Assembly: GCA_033557685.1 (NCBI GenBank)
Contig: JAWQRN010000121.1
Span: 1-37,472 of the forward strand
Length of the DNA: 37,472 nucleotides
Direction: 5' to 3'
Source: Sperchopsis tessellata
Lineage: Eukaryota; Arthropoda; Insecta; Coleoptera; Hydrophilidae
The position numbers and the translations under genes are program-made. The notes beneath the pieces are model-generated. The model saw only the letters and a list, made by a program, of their open reading frames with translations. It was not told the origin of the DNA and did no database searches. This document shows positions 1 through 11,404 of this stretch, one piece after another (position 1 is the stretch's first letter; each line of letters opens with the position of its first letter).

Positions 1-140
1 CATATTTATTAAAATTAGTGTAAACATTGAAATTTTATAATATGAATGGTAAATATTGTAGCTTAAATTTTTTGTATATGTACCATGTTAGTGGCAAGAA
101 AATAATTTAAAAAATATATTTAAATTATAACAATATCACA

Positions 141-590
141 TATATAGGCGGGCTCCGATTCTGTGTTACGCCAATGACCCACAGATTACAAACAGATAAG
201 AGGTCAGTTGTTACAGGCAGATTATACACAAATATCCTTTGAGACCATTAGGAGAAGTCTTTGAGTTGCCAATTTAAAAAGTAGAAGATTATTAGGTGTG
301 CCAGCTCGAACTGCGGAAACTAGGCTGAATTGGTGTCTAGCACATCGGGAATGGAGATTAGAACAGTTGATTTGAAATCTGATGATAATACAATTAAAAT
401 ATGGAAGGTTCCATTAAGGCAAACTTGACTACTTAATGCAAGAGAAATAGTAAGAATTCGAGGGGGAATTATTATGTTTTGAGATCATGTGCAAAAACTA
501 ATTTGATTTTGATGCCTACAACATTAATTGGCCCAAGATATTCTAATGTTCACAGGTTAACAAATAACAGTTTAACAATGTGTTATTTTA
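141..590 (+). pseudogene. Tc1-like transposase relic
   Basis: This is a broken transposase of the Tc1 branch of Tc1/mariner cut-and-paste elements. Reading the plus strand with frame changes gives a stretch resembling the second helix-turn-helix of Tc1 transposases (ISFETIRR, then LKSRRLLGVPARTAETRLNW over about 228-345). The following LAHREWRLEQ matches the segment that leads into the first catalytic Asp. About 100 bp further on, KTNLILMPTTLIGPRY (about 498-545) resembles the conserved 'RT-L-G-T-L-A-RY' block of the catalytic core. Stops and frameshifts interrupt every segment and no terminal inverted repeats were found. The C-terminal DDE part is missing or unrecognisable. I am fairly sure of the superfamily and unsure of the lineage. 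Confidence 0.62.
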
Positions 591-631
591 ATATTAGATA
601 TATTCAAATATCAAGCAAACTGGCCAAGTCG

Positions 632-1064
632 ATATATTAAATACAGAAATGAACTACGTATCGCAAAATGATGGGAACAAACTAAATTGCAGTGGACACG
701 TGTTTCTGTCATTAAGACATCATCAGCTCTGCTATTGATAGTAGCTGTTTTCGACGTACGAATACATATTTCATTCCTTGTATATATGCTTTGAGATTGC
801 CAGTGAGCATATTGTGAGAGGTACTGCAATGTTGCAATTGAATAATCACGCTAATTAGATATTAATCTACACGAAATCTCATTATATGCTCACTCACGAT
901 CTCAAAGCATATATACAAGGAATGAAATATGTATTCGTACATGGAAAACAGCTAATTACTATCAACAGCAATGCTGATGACGTCTTAATAACAGAAACAC
1001 GTGTCCACTGCAATTTAGTTTGTTCCCATCATTTTGAGATACGTAGTTCATTTCTGTATATATT
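632..1064. repeat. Inverted repeat, arms about 185 bp
   Basis: The left arm (about 632-818) and right arm (about 887-1,064) are reverse complements with only scattered differences and small indels, separated by about 68 bp. Both arms can be read as short ORFs carrying the same peptide (for example TRVHCNLVCSHHF), on the minus strand in the left arm and the plus strand in the right. I read this as a mirror of one repeat, not a gene. Beyond the right arm the sequence runs straight into the macro-domain-like fragment. It could be a foldback element or an inverted duplication of an LTR or UTR piece. Confidence 0.8.
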
Positions 1065-1069
1065 GACTC

Positions 1070-1235
1070 CACAATCTTCACGTCTGAATCCTTGAAGATG
1101 AATTCTATCATATTTCGGACCACTTCCGATCTCAGTTGGTCGAGTCCACACCCAAGTCTTGGAATGGCTAATTTCTGGTCTCCTTGCTGTTGGGTAGTCA
1201 CTTGCTATGCACGAAGACAAGACGTGACTTTCTCT
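1070..1235 (-). pseudogene. Macro-domain-like fragment (C-terminal part)
   Basis: The minus strand encodes LAIPRLGCGLDQL (motif at 1,133-1,165) followed by SEVVRNMIEFIFKDSDVKIV. This resembles the C-terminal loop, helix and last strand of ADP-ribose-binding macro domains of the OARD1/TARG1 type, where a 'PRIGCGLD-L' loop precedes an amphipathic helix and a final beta strand. Proteins of that family bind or hydrolyse ADP-ribose esters. Only about 45 codons are recognisable. The N-terminal ADP-ribose pocket is absent and the frame breaks near 1,215. It directly abuts the RNase H end of the Gypsy relic on the same strand, so it may have been carried by a transposon. What the resemblance means functionally is unknown. 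Confidence 0.55.
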
Positions 1236-1239
1236 TCAA

Positions 1240-2440
1240 TCTAACTTGGATTTTTAAAGCGAAGAAGCCATTGTAGGGCAGTATGATCTGTTCTAAGGAG
1301 GAATTGCCTTCCATACAGGTATTTATAGAAGTGCTCTATAGCTTTGATAACGGCCAGAAGTTCCCGTATTGTAACAAAGTTGTTCTTTTTGGGCTTTGAG
1401 AGAGTTGCTGAAGTAACCAATCACTAGTTCTTGACCACTTGCCGATGTTGCTAGCATCAGCGTCCAAAATGAACTCGCCTTCCATTGTAGAATAGCTAAG
1501 GATTGGAGCCTTAGTTAATATTATCTTCAATTCGCCGAACGCCTCTCGCCAATTTTCCGTCCGTTCGAACCGTCTCGTCCCCTTCCGTCAGCTTATGCAA
1601 AGGCTTAGTTATATAAGTAAACCCAAAGACAAATTTTCGATAGTAAGTACAGATTGCTAGAAAACTTCGATTATCTTGCGTACATCTCAGGGTTGGCCAT
1701 TTCTCCACAGTTGAGATTTTATCCGGATCTGTCGCTATACCTTATCTAGACACGACAACCAAGATATTTTACTTTCTTCTTGAATAGGTGGCTTTTCTTT
1801 GGGCTTAGTTTCAAATGGGCATTTCTCAATCTAAAAAGCTCTCCCCAAATGTCTTGCCGAATTAGACGAAATCGTAAAGGTAAACTAGACAGGTCTTCCA
1901 AGATAAACCCTTGAGAACCATATCCATAAGTCTCAAAAGTTGCTATTACATTGTATAGCCCAAAAGGGATGATGCTGAATTGCCACAGTTCTGATCCTGT
2001 AGTAAAAGCTGTCTTTTGGGTCTAGCTCTACATGCCAATAACCACTCGTCAAGTCTAATGTAGAGAACCACTGTGACCCGGCCAAAGTGACTATTCTTGG
2101 CAAAGGGTAACAATCCTTCCTTACATCTACAGTCTACCCAAAATCTGGTAGACCCATCTTTCTTTGAAACCAGAACTACAGGTGAAGCCCAATGACTACT
2201 GAAAGGTTCTATGACGCCTTGTGCTGCATTTCCTTCAGTAGATCATCGACTTCTTTCCGTTTAGCCAGGAGTAACGCCTTGTACACTGCTTTAATGCGGT
2301 GGTACTACCGGTGTCGATCTTGTGTTGTACCCCATTGGTACGACAGTAGTCTTCCTCTCCGGTGGCAAGTATGTCTTGGAATTGCCTTAAGAGGTCTAAC
2401 ACTTGTTTTTCTTCGGTTGTGATAAATCCTTTAGATTATT
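1240..2440 (-). pseudogene. Gypsy-1 reverse transcriptase-RNase H relic
   Basis: Minus-strand pieces read, from high to low coordinate: a SPVVLVSKKDGSTRF-type block opening the RT palm (around 2,130-2,190), a LPRI-type block, a broken middle of the RT, then the thumb/connection YYRKFVFGFTYITKPLHKLT (about 1,590-1,660). The RNase H start LTKAPILSYSTMEGEFILDADAS (about 1,450-1,520) follows. The Asp of 'LDADAS' is the first RNase H catalytic residue. Later blocks matching 'YCVTRRELLA' and 'LLRTDHAALRWLL' of Gypsy RNase H can be traced across frames to about 1,240. I did not find an intact YVDD box. The pieces are spread over all three frames, so no protein can be made. Confidence 0.8.
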
Positions 2441-2959
2441 GACAACACTGCTTTAATTTTTTTTACATTCTCTTATATTATCATTTCTGTGCACTGCATT
2501 TTCTTCACATGGGGCAACTGAGATGATTGGTTCTAGGTTTCCCAATACATTTCCTTTATTAAGATGTATTTCAAACCCGTTTGTGTTCAAGATACAAACT
2601 AGAATCTTGGCACCTAACTAGAGCTCTTCCTACCAGAACTCCGTTCTTAATTAGATTTTCCAGACACGATTCAGTAAGACGCAATCGGCAATCGTCCATT
2701 TCGTTTTCAGTCTTAGTTTGTATTATTTGTTCATTCATAGCCTGGATCGTGACATCATCGGTAAGTAGAAGGCTACACTGGTTAGCTTAAACTAAGGAAC
2801 TCCCAGACTACCTATCCTCAGTGCCCTCTCTTTCACATCAATAACAACTCTATGACGGCTCATAAAATCCACCAAGAATTGCTTTATCAACTATGTCCGC
2901 CACAATCATCTGTTGAACCATTGATTAGCTGGCCAAGGTTATGGAAGCCTTCACTCTTC

Positions 2960-4140
2960 CATGAACTAAAATGTTATCACCAGTAACTGAAAGTGAAGGT
3001 TTATAACCTTTTCCAGACTCTCCTGGTTCCCCATACCAGCTTTGACTACTAAAATATTGACTCCTGTGTATATCGTGAACTGGCACCTTTTCTTCCCTAT
3101 ACTTCCACTAGTAGCGAGAATTTTCACATGCTGGTGTATTCTGGGGCCTTCTGTTGTGTCCACCAACACGTGCACTCTAGTGTTGGCTATTTTCGGTATC
3201 TGGTTTCGTCGATCCTTAAAAGAAAGCTTGACTCTCGCTCGACAATTTCTGCGACTATGTCTCTCTTGTTCATGCCTATAGCACTTCATGTTCTTAAATT
3301 CCATTTGTAAGTACGCACTTCGTGGAATTCAGCTTCCTGAACTGGTGCTATTGTCTTTATCACTTATCCTATGTACTTCCCTGTTTATCGATTATATGCA
3401 GCTTCAAATTTGGGGGCTGTACCCAGGGCTTCTTACAAGTTTCGTTTCGGGCCATTTTAGGCTGTTAGGGATATTTACGGGTCTGTAAGGCTATTAAAAA
3501 AACATGTTCAATGCGATTTCAGACATGGCATCTTCTTGTAGATCTCTGTAAGTAGGTCTGGTGAGTCTATCGATGTCGGCTGCATATTATTGCAATGACT
3601 CCCCACTCTGTCGTTTCCATACCGTTAGTTGAACTTGGTGCATGGATTTCAAGTGATAGTTCCCAAACTTTTTACTAGAGCCTGTACTAGAATTTCGAAG
3701 TTTCCTCTAATGTTCTTGGAAATATTGTGCAAGACGTAAAGTGCCTGGTCTTGTAAAGCCATGGTAAATTTAGTCACCTTATCTATGTCATCCCAGCCAT
3801 TTCGAATTGCGTCTTAAAACGTGTCCATGAAGCCGTTCCATCAAATTTGCGTACCTTTATTATCTGGCTAGTCGGTTGCAATAAAGTAGTGGATGGTTTT
3901 TTTGCGAATTTTACAGTCTCCTTTCAAGGTTCCGTAGTCTTCGTACTTTTCCATCTTTTCATTTTTATCATCATTATTGAATTTTCTTCAAATTTCTAGA
4001 ATTGTCTACAAGCCTCTGTTCAATTATTGTTTCAAACATTCAAGAATTTTCTTGAAACAATCTAGAATGTTCTTCTAGTTTACTTTCTAAACTTCTAGAA
4101 TTTTCTTTATCTTGTGTAATGTAATTTTTTAGCAGTTTGT
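2960..4140 (-). pseudogene. Gypsy-1 gag and protease relic
   Basis: The 112-codon minus-strand ORF at 2,966-3,304 carries a damaged nucleocapsid zinc knuckle, CYRHEQERHSRRNC at 3,242-3,283, in which the second Cys has become His compared with the intact knuckle of the sister copy. It continues into a retropepsin-like region whose active-site triplet, D-T-G in functional proteases, reads YTGV at 3,059-3,070. Upstream (3,490-3,880) are scraps of the gag core. At 3,940-4,140 repeated 'tctagaatttt' units encode the N-terminal coiled-coil repeats of gag in reverse. Both the knuckle and the protease active site have lost key residues. Confidence 0.8.
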
Positions 4141-4145
4141 TAATA

Positions 4146-5290
4146 CAAGCTGTTAAGAAGTGAATAGTTTATCGAACTAGTTTAACAAATTTGGTAATAA
4201 TTTTCAATTACCTACGCTAAGTATAACTAGTGCAGAAGAAGAGCAAAATAATATGAAGAGAAATTAAAGAAAATAGCAAACATCTCATATTTTTTCACAT
4301 ATGAAAATGTATCTATAAGTGAAAATGCATCTGTAGCTACTACAAGTGTATCAGAAGTCACTCTCAGCAACACAAAATATTTCTAAAATATTAAATTAAG
4401 TAGGAGAAAAAAGTAAAACTAAACAAGAGCCAGAAGCAGTTTAAAAAGAAAAATGGAAATGGAAGAAGAATTGGATTCAACACGTTAATAAAATCACACC
4501 GTTAAAATTAACCGCGTAGGAAGAGAATATTTCATATTTTCCCCAAAAGTGTGCTTTCAGGTTTTCTTATAAGAGAGAAAGAGAAAACGAGAGATAAATG
4601 TTGACTGGAAACAATCATAACATAAATATATCAGGTTGACCAAAAAGAAATTATGTATTTTTATAATACATGGACATGCATATCTTTAAATTCTACTAAC
4701 GTCATTTTAAACAGCAAATTCATATTGTAATTAAATAGCAGGCAGTTGTGTGAGTAGAGGAATATAGCCATTTCTGGACCCGCCATGTTGACTCATGTGT
4801 TGTGTTGTCTATGTGTAAGGGGTAGTGAGCGGGCATATGTTTGTGTATGGGGTTATGATGTCAGCGGTGCCGATAGCTGAAATGTGGGTGTAACTAGTGG
4901 GGGGTACAGGGCGGTAGTGCAGTTTCTGGTATGGGGGAATCACGAAGTGTCGTTGCCGGCGGCGCACATGCTTTTGGATTTTTTTTATTAATATTTATTA
5001 CAGAAAACATAGGTAATACTGGGCTGCTACTTTATGGTTACAGGGCCCTGGCGCTCTAACTAGATAGACTAGCGAGGTTTGCAGATTAGGATATATGAGT
5101 AGCTGATTGTAAATTGAAAGCAGTGCAAATATATCAATTACTATCAATTCAGATAAATATTTCAAATACGTTTGACAAACGTCCAAATGTAAAGTTAGGT
5201 TGAATAGAAAAAGATAAATGTATTGTGAACAGGATCCAATATATATATATATATATACATTTGCACACTTAAATACTTTTTTATTCAGTT
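4146..5290. other. No gene seen; AT-rich, then a G-rich stretch
   Basis: I recognise no coding region here. A 16-base string at 4,632-4,647 (CAGGTTGACCAAAAAG) looks like the end of a mariner-type terminal repeat, but I found no partner. About 4,740-4,980 is clearly richer in G than its surroundings. An open frame on the minus strand at 4,998-5,306 is low-complexity and matches nothing I know. Confidence 0.4.
5239..5257. repeat. (AT)n microsatellite
   Basis: Nine and a half uninterrupted AT dinucleotides. Confidence 0.9.
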
Positions 5291-5299
5291 TCGTTCCGA

Positions 5300-5540
5300 A
5301 TGGCATTGTACGTAGATATCCAAGGTTTCATCAAAAATGATTTCATATCAAAAGAGATGATTGTGACCTGTAACGGTGAAAACGTTTACAATTACTTATT
5401 TCTTGAAACAAATGGTTAGGTGTGACATCGTAGACATTGAAGATATAGATGCTCTAAAATTCTACAAAGTATTTCATAATTGTCCATATCATGAAAAAAT
5501 TTTTAGTATATGTAGTTATGATGTAATATCATTTAATTAG
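5300..5540 (+). pseudogene. Virus-like/Polinton-associated small ORF relic
   Basis: A frame opening at the ATG at 5,300 reads MALYVDIQGFIKNDFISKEM, then breaks after about 38 codons. A second frame (about 5,425-5,540) reads CDIVDIEDIDALKFY and ends with Cys and His residues before a stop at 5,538. Both blocks remind me of an uncharacterised ORF family common in invertebrate genomes, where a 'V-D-I/V-Q-G-F' start and a Cys/His-rich end flank a middle region that is missing here. I associate that family with Polinton-type elements, but from memory only. It lies 6 kb upstream of, and on the same strand as, the clearer Polinton relics at 11.4-13.0 kb. No function can be assigned. Confidence 0.4.
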
Positions 5541-6904
5541 GTAACTGCTAGGTTTTAATAAATCGTAATGTATGCGCATGTCTTATTAGAAAGAGATCAT
5601 TAGTCTAGTTGTTACAATGAATTCGGTGAGTCGAGACGCAACCGTTGCTCTGATTGAACATTTTATAGTGAAAAATAAAATTATTGAAATATCATCATAC
5701 GAAAAAACAAGTCATGTGATATTAGACTCTTAAGAGTTAAGCGGCTGATTATTTTGTTGTTGTGGTCAGGATTCTTTCCGCTTTCGCAGACTGAAATACA
5801 GATTTGGGGTAGACAGTTAGATTTATCTGACGAACAGTGGACATTTGCGGTATACATATACCGTTAAGAAAATGGCATTAGCCGATGGTTATGATGTGAC
5901 TCGTATAGTGCAAGCTCTTTTTAATATATTGCAACGTAAAAGCTATATACAATATATAGTATTGATAAAACGAAAATAGTCCAAGTCGATTTGAGTGCAG
6001 CACGAGGATTTCTTTCATCAGTTAGATTAAGTGTTAAAAATGGTGGGAAAATTGTCTTTACTTGTTGTTGATTGGTGTGAATTCCTAAAAAAAATACGCA
6101 TTATACAGATGTATTTATTACGAAAAAATCGATGCAAAGAAAAAAACAGAAAACATTTGCAAAGAAACATACATTCTGAATTATGTATGTGTGAATAATA
6201 TAAAATATGTAAAAGTGAGTTACATTTCGTAAAAATACTTTTGTAAACATGGAGAAACTGTTAGATATTTTTATAAGCGTTTGCGATTATTACAAGATAT
6301 ATCATTCCCAGACTTCTAAACAGCATTCTGCATTCAGCCATCGAAGTGAACGGTGGTAATTTTTAAACAACGTGCAGTTATTGAGCGAGGAAATTAAAAC
6401 TTAAAAGACCTTGTGCATTCAAGAGGCTCTAAGATGATAAAAGATAAAGTGATTAGTGATCTTGTTACATCCTGGCATGTCAGTAGATATAGTTGCCCGA
6501 ATAGGTGATACAATTTTCAAGTGCGTAGACAATGGACTGCGTAATCTTACCAAGTGATGAATTACCATTTCTACCACTTCGATATTTAATTGAAACTGCT
6601 CCAACCTTAGAATTGAGTCTAATGTAGAATTTACTGCCATCTAGTTATAGAAACGACAAATAGCTACAAAGTCGCTTACCTTGTTATATCCTTTCAATGG
6701 ACTACCTCAATCTACAGATGCCACGAATGCAGATCAAAAACCATTATGTGAACCATTGCTTGTCATTAGAGGAATATTTATTATTTTTGTTTTTAGTTTA
6801 TTGTTTTTATTTGAACTATTAAATCTTGTTCATACACATATATGTAAATATATTAATATCATCTGATTAAAATGTATTATGTTACTAAGGGCGGTACATG
6901 ATAA
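5541..6904. other. No recognisable gene
   Basis: Short open frames only. One begins MNSVSRDATVALIEHF at 5,617 and runs about 38 codons. A second at about 5,872 reads MALADGYDVTRIVQALF. They could be further remnants of the same virus-like element, but I cannot match either. The rest is AT-rich without structure I can name. Confidence 0.4.
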
Positions 6905-7155
6905 TGTATTAGTTTATTATCAAAAGAGAAATACAAACGTCTATATAGATAACGACATGACTAGGATAGAAAAGGAAATATTGAGAGATATTAGAAGCAT
7001 TGCTAAATGCAATTGCAATTGCTAAATTAAAGGCCAAAAATGGAGATAAAATACTAGTAATATCAGTGAAAGATAATAAGAGGACGACACAAGATAGGAA
7101 CGGCGATATGCGCAAGGAAGGAAGACAGGAAATTTAAAACAAAAGAAAAAGTTAC

Positions 7156-7435
7156 AGGATAGGAATATGAAACATAAGAGGGATACACGGAAAAGAGGAA
7201 GAACTAGTGGCAGAAATGGAGAAGGCAAAACTACAAATACTCGCTATAGCTGAAACAAAAAAAGAGGACAGGGAAGCGTAAATTTGAGAAATGATAACAC
7301 ACTATTATATAGCGGAGTATAGGACACAGACAACGCTAAAGCCCCTGTAGGAATAGTATTGGCAGAGGAAAAAGTTAAAGATGTAAAGCAATGGAAATGC
7401 AGAACAGAAAGAATCATGACGTTGCAAATAGAAAA
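7156..7435 (+). pseudogene. LINE-1* endonuclease domain relic
   Basis: The frame from 7,156 reads N-I-R-G-I-H-G-K-E-E-E-L-V, then LQILAIAETK. This is the start of an exonuclease-endonuclease-phosphatase domain: the Asn of 'WN(V/I)RG' and the Glu of 'SETK'/'AETK' are metal-site residues in functional LINE endonucleases, which nick target DNA for target-primed reverse transcription. One stop replaces the expected Trp. A later block (about 7,315-7,420) reads APVGIVLAEEKVKDVKQWKC, matching the middle of the domain. The C-terminal half, with the SDH motif, appears deleted before 7,440. Confidence 0.7.
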
Positions 7436-7439
7436 AAAA

Positions 7440-9480
7440 CAAGGAAATTGATGAGAACTAAAGGAAAAGAAGTAATGAAAATTTACAGACTGAAGGAAGA
7501 TATAGTAAGAAACGAATATCAAAGGCTAGTTGAGGAAGGAAGCACAAAACAAGATAACCAGCAAACAATTGGTATGGAGCAAATATGGAAACAATTCAAA
7601 GGAGTCATAAGAACAGCAGCAAAAGCAGCTTGTTAAATCGACGTCAGAAAACAAAGTGGTAGAATCAACAAGTGAAAGAAGAAGTGACAAAAAAGAAAAA
7701 AAAACTGTGGAAACAATATTTGCAAAAGAGAACAAAGAAGCCATATGAAGATAAAAAACAAAGAAAGAAAGTTAAAGAGGAAGTTCAAAACACCAAAGCA
7801 GTATCATGGAAGGGATTTGGAGAAAAGACGGATGAAGATAGTCCAGGAAATCAAAAACTCTTAAAGCAATAAAAAATCTAAGAGCAGAAAAAATTTACCA
7901 ACTGCAACAAATTAAGAAGAAAAATGAAGGGATACTCACAGAACACGAAGACATAATGAACAGATGGAAGTGTTACTAAGAGTAGATGATACAAGTACAG
8001 ATGACGAAGAGGTTGAGGAGGCAGTACAAGAAAATCTGACAATCACGAAACAGTGACATGAGCGGAACTGAACAAAGCAAAATCAAAATAGAGAAAGGGG
8101 ATGGGCATGATGGTATAACTCCAGAAGAGGTCAAGTATATGGGACAAGAAGGTCAGAAATTACTGCTATAGGTATGTAAAAAGGCCTGGGAAGGTAAAAT
8201 AATACCTAAGGACTGGGAAGTGGCAGTGATAGTACCAATTTTCAAGAAAAGAGATTGTAGGTAATGTAAAAACTACACCCATCAGCGTACCTGGGAATAT
8301 ATATATGAGCGGATCCGATCCTACAGATGAAGGTACGTGAGAAGATAGACAAGCAATTAGATGATTCGCAAAGTGGATTCAGACCAGAAAATAGTACACA
8401 AGACCAGATCTTTACCATATGGGAAATAGCAGAGAAGACTAGGGAACAGGGAAGGATATATGTGCTTTTTGGACCTGGAAAAAGCTTTTGACAGTATACC
8501 TAGAGTGGAAGTACGGAAGAGTATGCATGAGAAAGGAGTGGTAAGAGAGTTATTCAAGGTAGTCAAATCAATGTACACAAACTAGAAACTACATAAGAAC
8601 TGCAAATAAAGAGTCAGAAGAATTTAAAACAAATCAAGGAGGAATTTTGAGCCCATTGTTGTTCATAACTGTAATGGATGACATTATTAAAAAAACAAAA
8701 ACAAGAATGAAAGGAATTAGCATCGGGTACAAGGATATGAAAATAATAGAGATAACAGAGTGTGCATTTGCAGATGGTAATATTTGGGAGATCAGAAGAA
8801 GCAGTAAATGAGAACCTGAAAATATGGAAGGAGGCACTGGATAGACGAAAACTGAAAATAAACAATGAAAACACAAAAAAGATGGTGATATCCAAAGAAG
8901 AGAAAATAATTAACAGCCAAGTAGATGGAGAAAACCTAGAACAGGTCAGAGAATTCAAATATCTGGGATCGGTAATAAATAGCCAAGGAAGATACGATAG
9001 TGACATTAATAACAGAGTCAAGACTGCAGGGAGCCTTTATAGTGCTATAAGATTATTATATATTCATGAACAAACGGAAAATTTAGAAGGAGACAAAACT
9101 AACAGTGTTCAAAACAATATACATGACAATACTGACATATGGAAGTGAAACATGGGTGATGAATACAAGACAAACATCGAGGGTGCAGGCGGCAGAAATT
9201 ATGTGCCTAAGGAGAGTAGGAGTCACAAAGAGGGATAGAATCCGAAACACAGACATACATCCGCACAGAGGGTCAGATGAGATGGTTCGGACATATAAAT
9301 AGAATGGGAAACGACAGGCAAGTTAACAAGTGTGGGAGACGAGAGCTTGGGCAAGGGAATCAAGAGGAAGACCACAGGAAACCTGGAACGACCCAATCTC
9401 CAAAACGTTAAGAGACAAATGAAAGAGCTGGGAGCAGGCGAGAGAGTGTACAACTAATAGGAAGGAGTAGATTGAGTTCT
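7440..9480 (+). pseudogene. LINE-1* linker, reverse transcriptase and C-terminus relic
   Basis: A Lys-rich linker (7,440-7,900) leads into RT blocks: KGDGHDGITPEEVKYMG (about 8,095-8,145), WEVAVIVPIFKK (about 8,216-8,251), and NQGGILSPLLFITVMDDII (about 8,630-8,690). The active-site box is at 8,767-8,778 and reads FADG where functional RTs have FADD, so one catalytic Asp is gone. After it comes 128 codons of open frame (8,762-9,148) with FGRSEEAVNENLKIWKEAL and FKYLGSVINSQGRYDSDINN. Then YGSETWVMNTRQTSRVQAAE, the typical LINE C-terminal region, and a trailing RDRIRNTDI and RGRPRETW-like piece reach about 9,480. The RT is inactive by both the box change and the frameshifts. Confidence 0.82.
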
Positions 9481-9599
9481 ACAAGAGATACAAATGGGAA
9501 AAAACCTAGACATTTATCAAGGGTATATGAGGAAAAGATTAAGAAAGAAAAAAGTTTATTATCAGGTAAGTATTACAGAACATCACTTTTGTTTATCCA

Positions 9600-10330
9600 C
9601 CTATCATGTAATTGATGCAATCCTAATCATCGAACGTAAAGTTTATCTCCTTTTCGCCAAATGAATTTTTTCCTTGGCACTTTGCACAGGTTTTGTTAAA
9701 TGCTGAGCATTTCCTTGATTCATGTTCATATGAACATCTTTTACATTCAGGACATAATAATTATGTATTCCTTTACCAATTCAATTGACTTACAATACTC
9801 CTGGATTTTAGTAATATCGAGGTCTAACTTTCTCATAAGCTGTTGCTGTATGTGGTGGTCTGTAATACCGGTCACTAATCATACGATCTTCATAAGATTT
9901 ATTACATCCTACGCACAGAAATTTGCACATACATGTCTGTTGTTTCAGTTCCGTAATAAAACCGTCTATATTCTTAGAATTTGTAGCTTCCTTGGCCGTA
10001 CATAAACGTTTATTTTAATATTTGATAAATCAAATATCGGATTATTTTATTGAATTTGAAGGTTTCTATAGTAGTATTTTCTTTAGTTGCAACCGTTCAT
10101 CCATTTTTTGTCATTATCAAGTCGAACTTCGTTTTTCTATCACTATCAAGGGTGTTGTAACTGGCTAAGCCCTCATCACCAATTATTGTAATTAGGATGG
10201 CTATTTTAGTTTCTTCACTATTCTTTGCGTTATCTGATGCGATCATTAAGAAATTGAACATTTGCTCTACACAGAAACATGGTATCCAAGTATGGGCATT
10301 TCCGCCCAAAATAAACGCGCTTTGTGGTTG
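9600..10330 (-). pseudogene. Gypsy-2 gag relic (K02A2.6-like)
   Basis: The minus-strand ORF at 10,097-10,309 reads KIAILITIIGDEGLASYNTL, the conserved core of gag in K02A2.6-type Ty3/Gypsy elements, where it forms part of the capsid. Downstream on the same strand (9,750-9,960) come GITDHHIQQQLMRKLDLDIT and EYCKSIELVKEY, matching the capsid C-terminal domain. About 9,640-9,740 encodes a Cys/His cluster (C-S-Y-E-H-E-S-R-K-C, then C-A-K-C) resembling two damaged nucleocapsid knuckles. It is a different family from Gypsy-1. No LTR or pol was found attached. Frame changes occur between blocks. Confidence 0.72.
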
Positions 10331-11404
10331 AAATCCTTGTTTATTTCATTTAATAACTCTCTTTTGTTGTTTAAATGTTCGTGGGTCTTTGTAACTTAGT
10401 GTTAACATGCACAGCACAAGAGTTCTTCGTATGTCCTCTTCGATAACGACCACGTGTACCATAATTGTTTGTATTTTTCTTCAAGGTTTCACTGCACTTA
10501 TTTTTTTTTGTTAATTTACAGCTGATACTATGCCATGTTTGTGAGCATTTATTAATAGGCACAAGTTACTAGTGACATATATATTTATCTATATACAATT
10601 AAGCTACAGGTTAATAAACAACTGACGTGTTCGAGTACATGCCAAACTGGTTGCAAATGTCATCTAGGCGACTTGCGCCAACTCCAGAATACAGCTACAA
10701 GCTTCCGCAGAATAATATCAACTGTATTTCTTCTTCTTAGTAAATATACAACAGTTGGTATAGCGACTTGGAGTAGACATAAGCATTTTCAAACTTAAGA
10801 CCATTAGGATCACGTAATAGACTAAACATTAAATTTGTCTTTTCGTAAGAGTTGGGGCCCGATCGATACATCGAAATGATGATGGCAGTAGTTTACTATG
10901 TCTATGATTAATATGACTTTTAATATCCATGTTCTGAACACGACACTTTTCGTTTCACAATTTTCATTATTGCTCTTCATAAATTGAATCTCAGTTATCA
11001 GAACTGATTTGTTTTATAAGAAACACAGGATTATACCAAACAGACAAATATAAAGAATAGATATACTTTTTGTTGAGTTGATCTCGAAATCAGCTTAATT
11101 TTGTCAAGCTGATTTCACGACGATTTAACGACTTAAGTAGTAATCCAAGCACCGACCTTCATATACCTGACTTCAACTATTGTGGACCTAGTATATAACT
11201 ACGTGAACGACTAGCATGAGGTGATCGTGGTATTAATCTTCTTGACGAAGCGTGTCGAATTCATAATATATCATATTCACATCATAAAGATATCTTCGCA
11301 TCACATCATATATAAAGTGTACGAAAGCAAAGTCTGGGAGTGAGTTAGATCTAAGAACGCCAAGTTGGATTGTAACCAGTGTCATGATAGCTAAAATATG
11401 GAAT
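10331..11404. other. No recognisable gene
   Basis: A 63-codon minus-strand frame (10,371-10,562) is Asn/Lys/Arg-rich and could be gag-derived spacer, but I cannot support that. The remaining 840 bp show no coding signal I recognise. Confidence 0.4.

Larger units (their letters stand above)
1236..4145 (-). mobile_element. Gypsy-1 LTR retrotransposon, decayed copy a
   Basis: This is a Ty3/Gypsy retrotransposon on the minus strand, in the order gag coiled coil, gag core, zinc knuckle, protease, reverse transcriptase, RNase H. Its peptides match the plus-strand copy at 33.9-36.6 kb almost word for word (for example the zinc-knuckle region and the RT stretch SKKDGSTRF), so both belong to one family. 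No integrase is recognisable and I found no LTR at either end. After RNase H the sequence turns into the macro-domain-like fragment. Multiple stops and frameshifts show that the copy is dead. Confidence 0.85.
6905..9545 (+). mobile_element. LINE-1* non-LTR retrotransposon, decayed
   Basis: This is a LINE with an N-terminal endonuclease and a C-terminal reverse transcriptase on the plus strand, in the order ORF1-like basic region, AP-like endonuclease, linker, RT, post-RT domain. It is purine-rich, as such elements often are. The endonuclease start resembles the RTE/'craniofacial development protein 2-like' type, but I do not assign a clade firmly. The sequence is riddled with stops and small indels yet runs colinear for about 2.4 kb, so it is one insertion. 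The 3' end is near 9,545. I see no clear poly(A) tail and no target duplication. It separates the virus-like relics at 5.3 kb and 11.4 kb. Confidence 0.8.

Noticed and set aside
4632..4647. CAGGTTGACCAAAAAG as a mariner-type terminal repeat
   Set aside because: No inverted partner was found within several kb and no transposase lies nearby.
8614..9021. 135-codon minus-strand open frame
   Set aside because: Antisense shadow of the LINE-1* RT, which has recognisable motifs on the plus strand.
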